A stretch of DNA of 64,000 nt from Jiangella gansuensis DSM 44835 (GTDB lineage Bacteria; Actinomycetota; Actinomycetes; Jiangellales; Jiangellaceae), in assembly GCF_000515395.1 (NCBI RefSeq), contig NZ_KI911782.1:4928070-4992069 (forward strand), read 5' to 3'. Below the pieces are notes generated by a model that searched no databases, was not told the DNA's origin, and saw only the letters and a program-made list of their open reading frames with translations. The position numbers were made by a program, and so were the translations under genes. Numbering within the stretch: position 1 is the stretch's first letter; every line of letters starts with the position of its first letter. Positions 62,798-64,000 of the stretch are shown one piece after another.

Positions 62798-64000
62798 ATG
62801 CAGACGACCCCTTCGACCAACCGGCCCCCCACCCGCGCCCTGGCCACGGTCGAGGTCCCGCTCCGGCCGGCCGTGGTGCCCCGGTTGCTGCCCGCGGTCG
62901 CCGCGGCCCTGACCGACGGCCCACCGCTGCTCCCGCTCCCGACGGCACCCCCGGCGGTCCGGGACGCGCTGCTGGCGGAACTGCGCCCGGCCCGCCCGGC
63001 CGAGGACGACGTCGCGCTGGTCGTGCCGACATCCGGGTCCACCGGCCGGCCCAAGGGCGCCCTGCTCACCGCCGCCGCAGTCCGGGCATCCGCCGAGGCC
63101 ACCCACGAGCGGCTGGGCGGCCCCGGCCGGTGGCTGCTGGCTTTGCCGGCCACTCACATCGCCGGGCTCATGGTGCTGGCCCGGTCGGTGGTGGCCGGCA
63201 CCGAACCGGTAGCGGTCGATCTCACCGGCGGCTTCGACCCGGAGCTGTTCGCCGCCGCCAGTATCCAGCTGTTCGCCGGCACCTCGCGGCGCTACACCGC
63301 GCTGGTGCCGCGCCAGCTGGCCGCGCTGCTCGACGCCGGCGGCGCACCCACGCAGGCGCTGGCGGGTTACGACGCCGTCCTCGTGGGCGGCGCCCGGGCC
63401 GGCGACGACGTCCTCGCACGTGCCCGCGCCGCCGGGGTCCAGGTCGTCACCACCTACGGCATGACCGAGACCTGCGGCGGCTGCGTGTACGACGGCGTCC
63501 CCCTCGAGGACGTCAAGGTGGCCGTCGCCGACGACGGCCGCATCCGGCTCGCCGGCCCCATACTGGCCAGTGGCTACCGGCTGCGGCCGGACCTCGCGGA
63601 GGCGTTCGCCGACGGCTGGTTCACCACCTCCGACCTCGGGTCGCTGCGGCCGGACGGCAGCCTCGAGGTCATCGGCCGGGCCGACGACGTCGCCGTGTCC
63701 GGCGGGGTCAACGTCCCCCTGGCAGCCGTCGACGCCCTGGTCGCCTCGCACCCGCAGGTGGCCGAGGCGCTCACCGTCGCCGCCGACGACGAGCAGTGGG
63801 GCGAGCGCATCGTCGTCGCTGTCGTGCCGGTGTCCGCGGATCAGCCGCCGGACCTCGACTCCATCCGGGCGCACGTGCGCCGGAGCTCTCCCGTCGCCTA
63901 CGCACCCAAGGAGCTGGTCGTGCTCGACGCGTTGCCCACCCTCCCCGGCGGCAAGACCGACCGCCGTGGCCTGGCCTCGCAGCTGGGCCTCACCGAGCCG
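62798..64000 (+). CDS. menE: o-Succinylbenzoate-CoA ligase (5' part; continues beyond window)
   Basis: Adenylate-forming ligase, open for 401 codons to the end of the window without a stop. The phosphate-binding motif V-P-T-S-G-S-T-G-R-P-K-G-A is near residue 75, V-V-T-T-Y-G-M-T-E-T-C-G-G is the A5 motif, and T-S-D-L-G-S-L then I-G-R-A-D-D are A7/A8. L-P-G-G-K-T-D-R-R holds the catalytic Lys near the end, so little is missing. It is short at the N-terminus, as MenE proteins of actinobacteria are. Adjacent menB supports the assignment. Confidence 0.93.
   Translation, partial: MQTTPSTNRPPTRALATVEVPLRPAVVPRLLPAVAAALTDGPPLLPLPTAPPAVRDALLAELRPARPAEDDVALVVPTSGSTGRPKGALLTAAAVRASAEATHERLGGPGRWLLALPATHIAGLMVLARSVVAGTEPVAVDLTGGFDPELFAAASIQLFAGTSRRYTALVPRQLAALLDAGGAPTQALAGYDAVLVGGARAGDDVLARARAAGVQVVTTYGMTETCGGCVYDGVPLEDVKVAVADDGRIRLAGPILASGYRLRPDLAEAFADGWFTTSDLGSLRPDGSLEVIGRADDVAVSGGVNVPLAAVDALVASHPQVAEALTVAADDEQWGERIVVAVVPVSADQPPDLDSIRAHVRRSSPVAYAPKELVVLDALPTLPGGKTDRRGLASQLGLTEP

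Overview
The window is high-GC actinobacterial chromosome (Actinomycetota). Supporting gene blocks are secE-nusG-rplK-rplA beside tRNA-Trp, rpmG followed by two MaoC-type dehydratases and murB, a fused 2-oxoacid:ferredoxin oxidoreductase, a complete nuoA-N operon preceded by a geranylgeranyl-reductase-like gene, and an o-succinylbenzoate-route menaquinone gene set. Several promoters sit so close to the start codon that the transcripts are probably leaderless. The genus cannot be read from this sequence; a Jiangella-like actinomycete is only a weak impression.

Layout. 0.1-4.5 kb: a membrane alpha/beta hydrolase, then rplA, rplK, nusG, secE and tRNA-Trp, all on the minus strand. 4.7-8.8 kb (plus strand): a beheaded kinase-like remnant, two paralogous small membrane proteins, a class I aminotransferase and adenosine deaminase. 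8.8-13.4 kb: a PIG-L deacetylase behind a short poly-cysteine upstream ORF, HxlR/SDR/deazaflavin-reductase genes, a decayed second hxlR, and a membrane protein divergent from a TetR regulator. 13.4-19.1 kb: murB, two dehydratases, rpmG, three tRNAs (Met, Thr, Tyr), a large membrane-linked hydrolase and yajQ. 19.1-25.7 kb: htpX, korAB, rarD, a broken MFS exporter and a small GntR regulator. 25.7-26.9 kb: one orphan small gene and a gene-poor island with three copies of a dispersed repeat. 26.9-45.2 kb: one long minus-strand array, ggr, nuoA to nuoN, then a polyprenyl synthase. 45.2-53.1 kb: an array of CACCTGATCG boxes, two DUF1707-type membrane proteins, menG and menF (divergent), a Phd/VapC pair, menD and a secreted sortase-like protein. 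53.1-61.5 kb: an IclR-controlled catabolic island (ABC importer, SDR, enolase-superfamily enzyme, RidA, creatininase-family hydrolase, DapA-like aldolase). 61.5-64 kb: menB, a broken mazF and menE, which runs off the window.

How the genes work together. MenF, MenD, MenE, MenB and MenG cover most of menaquinone ring synthesis; the polyprenyl synthase makes the side chain; the geranylgeranyl-reductase-like flavoprotein probably saturates it; complex I and the ferredoxin-reducing 2-oxoacid oxidoreductase feed electrons to the quinone pool. menA and menC are not in the window. The 53-61 kb island looks like an acquired or lineage-specific acid-sugar pathway inserted between menD and menB.

Most interesting unexplained signals: (1) a five-copy repeat of about 72 bp at gene 3' ends, whose stem sequences differ between copies but stay paired around a conserved loop; (2) a 20-codon upstream ORF ending in four Cys codons before the PIG-L deacetylase, resembling cysteine-responsive attenuators; (3) six CACCTGATCG boxes upstream of the ggr-nuo array; (4) two matching 17-bp sites 157 bp apart in the divergent promoter of the catabolic island.
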